A DNA stretch of 64,000 nucleotides from Pyrenopolyporus hunteri (lineage: Eukaryota > Ascomycota > Sordariomycetes > Xylariales > Hypoxylaceae), in assembly GCA_902806595.1 (NCBI GenBank), contig CADCXC010000014.1:682001-746000 (forward strand), written 5' to 3'. The number at the start of each line of letters is the position of its first letter. The first letter of the stretch is position 1. The position numbers and the translations under genes were made by a program. The notes below the pieces were generated by a model. The model was not told where the DNA came from. It was given only the letters and a program-made list of their open reading frames with translations, and ran no database searches. Below are positions 61,501 to 64,000 of the stretch, piece by piece.

Positions 61501-64000
61501 TATTATTTAATCGAAAACCTTATTTTTATTAAAATCGTTTAAATTTTTTAACCTTTAAAAAAAACCTTAATATTATTAATTAACGTTTAATAATTTTTCG
61601 ATAATAAATACTTATAATTTAATATATAATAATAATTAAAAATAATTATAATTATTATTATTCGATTTTATTATTAATTTTATTAATATTATATTTATAT
61701 AAATTTAAAAAATAATCCCTTTACGTTCGTTAAATTTTTATATTATTAAAATTTACGATAATAATCGATAGTTTCGTATACATCGTAAATTAATATTATA
61801 TTTAAATTAAAAAAAATATTTCTATTTTATAATTCGTTTTAATAAATTATAATCGAAATTTTAATTTAATAATCGTTTAAAAAAATTAATATAATACGTT
61901 TATAAAAAAATAATTTAATTTATTAACGTTACATTATAAAATTTTTCGAAAATATACATCGATAATTACGTAAATTTCGAACTTAATAAAACGTAATTTA
62001 TAATAACCGTTTATACATTATATATAATTAAATTTCGAAACTTTAAATTACACTTTTTTTTTACCGCATTTTATAATTTAAATTCGGCACGTTATTATAT
62101 AATTTAAAAATAATATAAACGATATACGTTTTATACCATTTTTTATAATATAAAAATTTATAAAATTTTTTTAACGCGCTTTTATAATAAATTTCGTTTT
62201 ATATATTTAAAAATATTTAAAATTTACGTATATTCGTTAAAAAATTTTTTTAATTAAATCGTTATATCGTATCGTTTATTCGAATTATTTATTCGTTTTT
62301 TTATATTATTTTTTATTTAAATTCGAATAAAAAAAACTCGTGTTAATTTTATCTTTTATAAATATTATAATTAATTTAAAATTTCGACATTTTAAAGTTT
62401 TATAAAATAAAATAAATATTATATAAAATTTATAAATTTAAAAGTATAAAAAATTAATTTATATCGAATTATTTTTTATTTTTTTAATTTACGTTTTAAA
62501 ATTCGATAAGTTAATTTAACTTTAAATCGTTTTATTTTTAAATATTTAACGATTAAATTATAAAATAATTTAATTTAAAAAAATTAATAAATTTCGCTTT
62601 AAATAATATCGATATTATATTTATTTTTATAAAAACCTTATATTTTTAAATAACGTTATAAAAATTATAAATTCGTTTCGACGTTATATTTATTTTATAA
62701 TCGTCGAATAATGTCGTATTAAAAGATTTTATTTTTTAAATATTATTAATTAATTAATTTTTTACGAAATTTTAAATTTATTAAATTTTATAATATAATA
62801 ATTAAATTTATTAAAATTATTTTTAATTAATTTACAAGTTAAAAATTAATTTTTTATAATTTTTTTTTTTATATATATAAAATATATATTTAATTTATTT
62901 ATTATTTTAATTTTTTTAAAATTTAATCATTTTTAATTTTTAAATTATATTTATTTACTTATAGTTATAAATAACGACCGTTCGATTACGTTATTATTTA
63001 CTCCCTACCATTTTCTTTTATCGAAGTTTTTTATATTCGACGTCGTTCGATATAAACTTTAAAAAAAAAATAATTTTAAATAAACTTAAAAAAAAAAAAT
63101 GATTAAACGCGCGCGATTAATTATAATTAAATTAATTTATAATTCGATAACTTTAACATTATAACTTTAACATTTTATTAATAAAATTCGTTAATTATAA
63201 AAAAAAATAAATACGTTTATAAAATATATAAAACATTTATTATAATAAATTAACGAAAATAACCTCGAAATTTATTTAAACCGTTTTAATTAATTTTTAA
63301 ATTACACTAAATAACTTTTTACGAAGTTTTTATTTAATATTAATATTTTAACTTACTTTTTTTTAAAGCATTAATTTATAAATCGAATAATTCGACCGGG
63401 TTAATTAATTTCGTTTTCTTTTCGAAATTTAAAAAAGGTAATTATTACCTTTTATTATTTCACCGCTTCTATACGTAACTTTCTCATAATTATATACAAT
63501 ACGTTTATTATATATTTAAAAAATAATAAAATATACGTAAAATATTTTTATCGGTTATTTATTAATAAAAAAATCCGTTTTATAATATTTTAATTAATGA
63601 AAATCGTCGATTAAAAATAAAACGTTTTAATAAATTATTTCGAATATTTATTAAAAATTATAACTTTTAATTATTTCCTTAATTATAATCGAAAACTTAT
63701 ATTATTATAAATAAACGAATAAATGTTTATAATTTAAAAAAACATTATTAAATAATTATCGAGGAAAATGTTAATTAAAACGTTAAACGAAACGTTAAAA
63801 AAGGAATTTTTAGCGGCGATAAACGAAGTAAAATTTCTTCGTATAATAAAAAAATAAAATATTAATTTTATAACGAGAAATTACCTTTATATTTTTCGAG
63901 TATATATAAATAAACGTATTATAATAAATTAATAATATTATATTAAATTTATATTTCGTAAAATAATTTTTAATTTTATATATCGATTATAATTAAATAA
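58551..64000. repeat. AT-rich RIP-type block, continues beyond the window
   Basis: Composition changes sharply near 58,550 from balanced to extremely AT-rich and stays so to the end. No open frame of interest. As in the copia element, surviving C is often in CpG. It contains related sub-repeats: an inverted pair with poly-A/poly-T (about 58,690-58,750 and 58,935-59,010; related arm at 59,735-59,795), a segment at about 59,310-59,460 repeated in inverse orientation at about 60,180-60,350, and a direct repeat of about 59,950-60,345 at about 60,470-60,800. The element class could not be determined. Confidence 0.8.

Noticed and set aside
1..64000. CRISPR array, rRNA genes, bacterial operons
   Set aside because: No regularly spaced repeats with unique spacers and no rRNA-like sequence were seen. 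The genes are eukaryotic with introns.

Overview
The window looks like a chromosomal segment of a filamentous ascomycete (Pezizomycotina). The support is: genes split by short introns (about 50-110 bp, a few to 290 bp) with GTAAGT-like donors and CTAAC-like branch points; typical fungal proteins (NST1, a Rho2-type GTPase, TMA20/MCT-1, mitochondrial ribosomal mL40, a TRAPPC12-like TPR protein); and two extremely AT-rich blocks with the C-to-T signature of repeat-induced point mutation (RIP). Exon structures were rebuilt by hand from splice sites, reading-frame phase and protein-family conservation. No computation was run.

Layout. 1-9.1 kb: a cluster of four enzyme genes, consisting of a berberine-bridge-type FAD oxidase (minus), a UbiA prenyltransferase, a short-chain dehydrogenase and a zinc alcohol dehydrogenase (all plus). 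It reads like part of a meroterpenoid or prenylated-quinone pathway whose core synthase would lie outside the window. 10.4-11.5 kb: an unrecognised gene with a weak BTB-like core; decayed relatives of it form an array at 42.1-44.3 kb. 13.4-19.2 kb: TMA20, an I78-type protease inhibitor and a large 2-oxoglutarate/Fe(II) oxygenase. 19,351-26,444: a complete but RIP-destroyed Ty1/copia element with 157-bp LTRs and a 5-bp target duplication, on the minus strand. 28.3-34 kb: a cysteine-rich single-pass membrane protein and NST1. 37.6-41 kb: Rho2 (with a 6-nt microexon) and mL40. 46-58 kb: a probable pseudogene, TRAPPC12-like, a nucleotidyltransferase-like protein, an MFS transporter and an RBR-type E3 ubiquitin ligase. 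58.55-64 kb: a second RIP-type AT block that runs off the window and contains inverted and direct repeat copies.

Most striking points: (1) in both AT blocks the surviving cytosines sit mainly in CpG, so the mutation process appears to have spared CpG; (2) the two LTRs of the copia element differ, by hand alignment, at 23 of 157 sites, all transitions, with opposite strand bias in the central part; (3) two microexons of 6 and 11 nt; (4) a 30-bp perfect palindrome in the BTB-like gene that appears expanded by 15 bp in its decayed copy; (5) the prenyltransferase/FAD-oxidase/SDR/ADH cluster.
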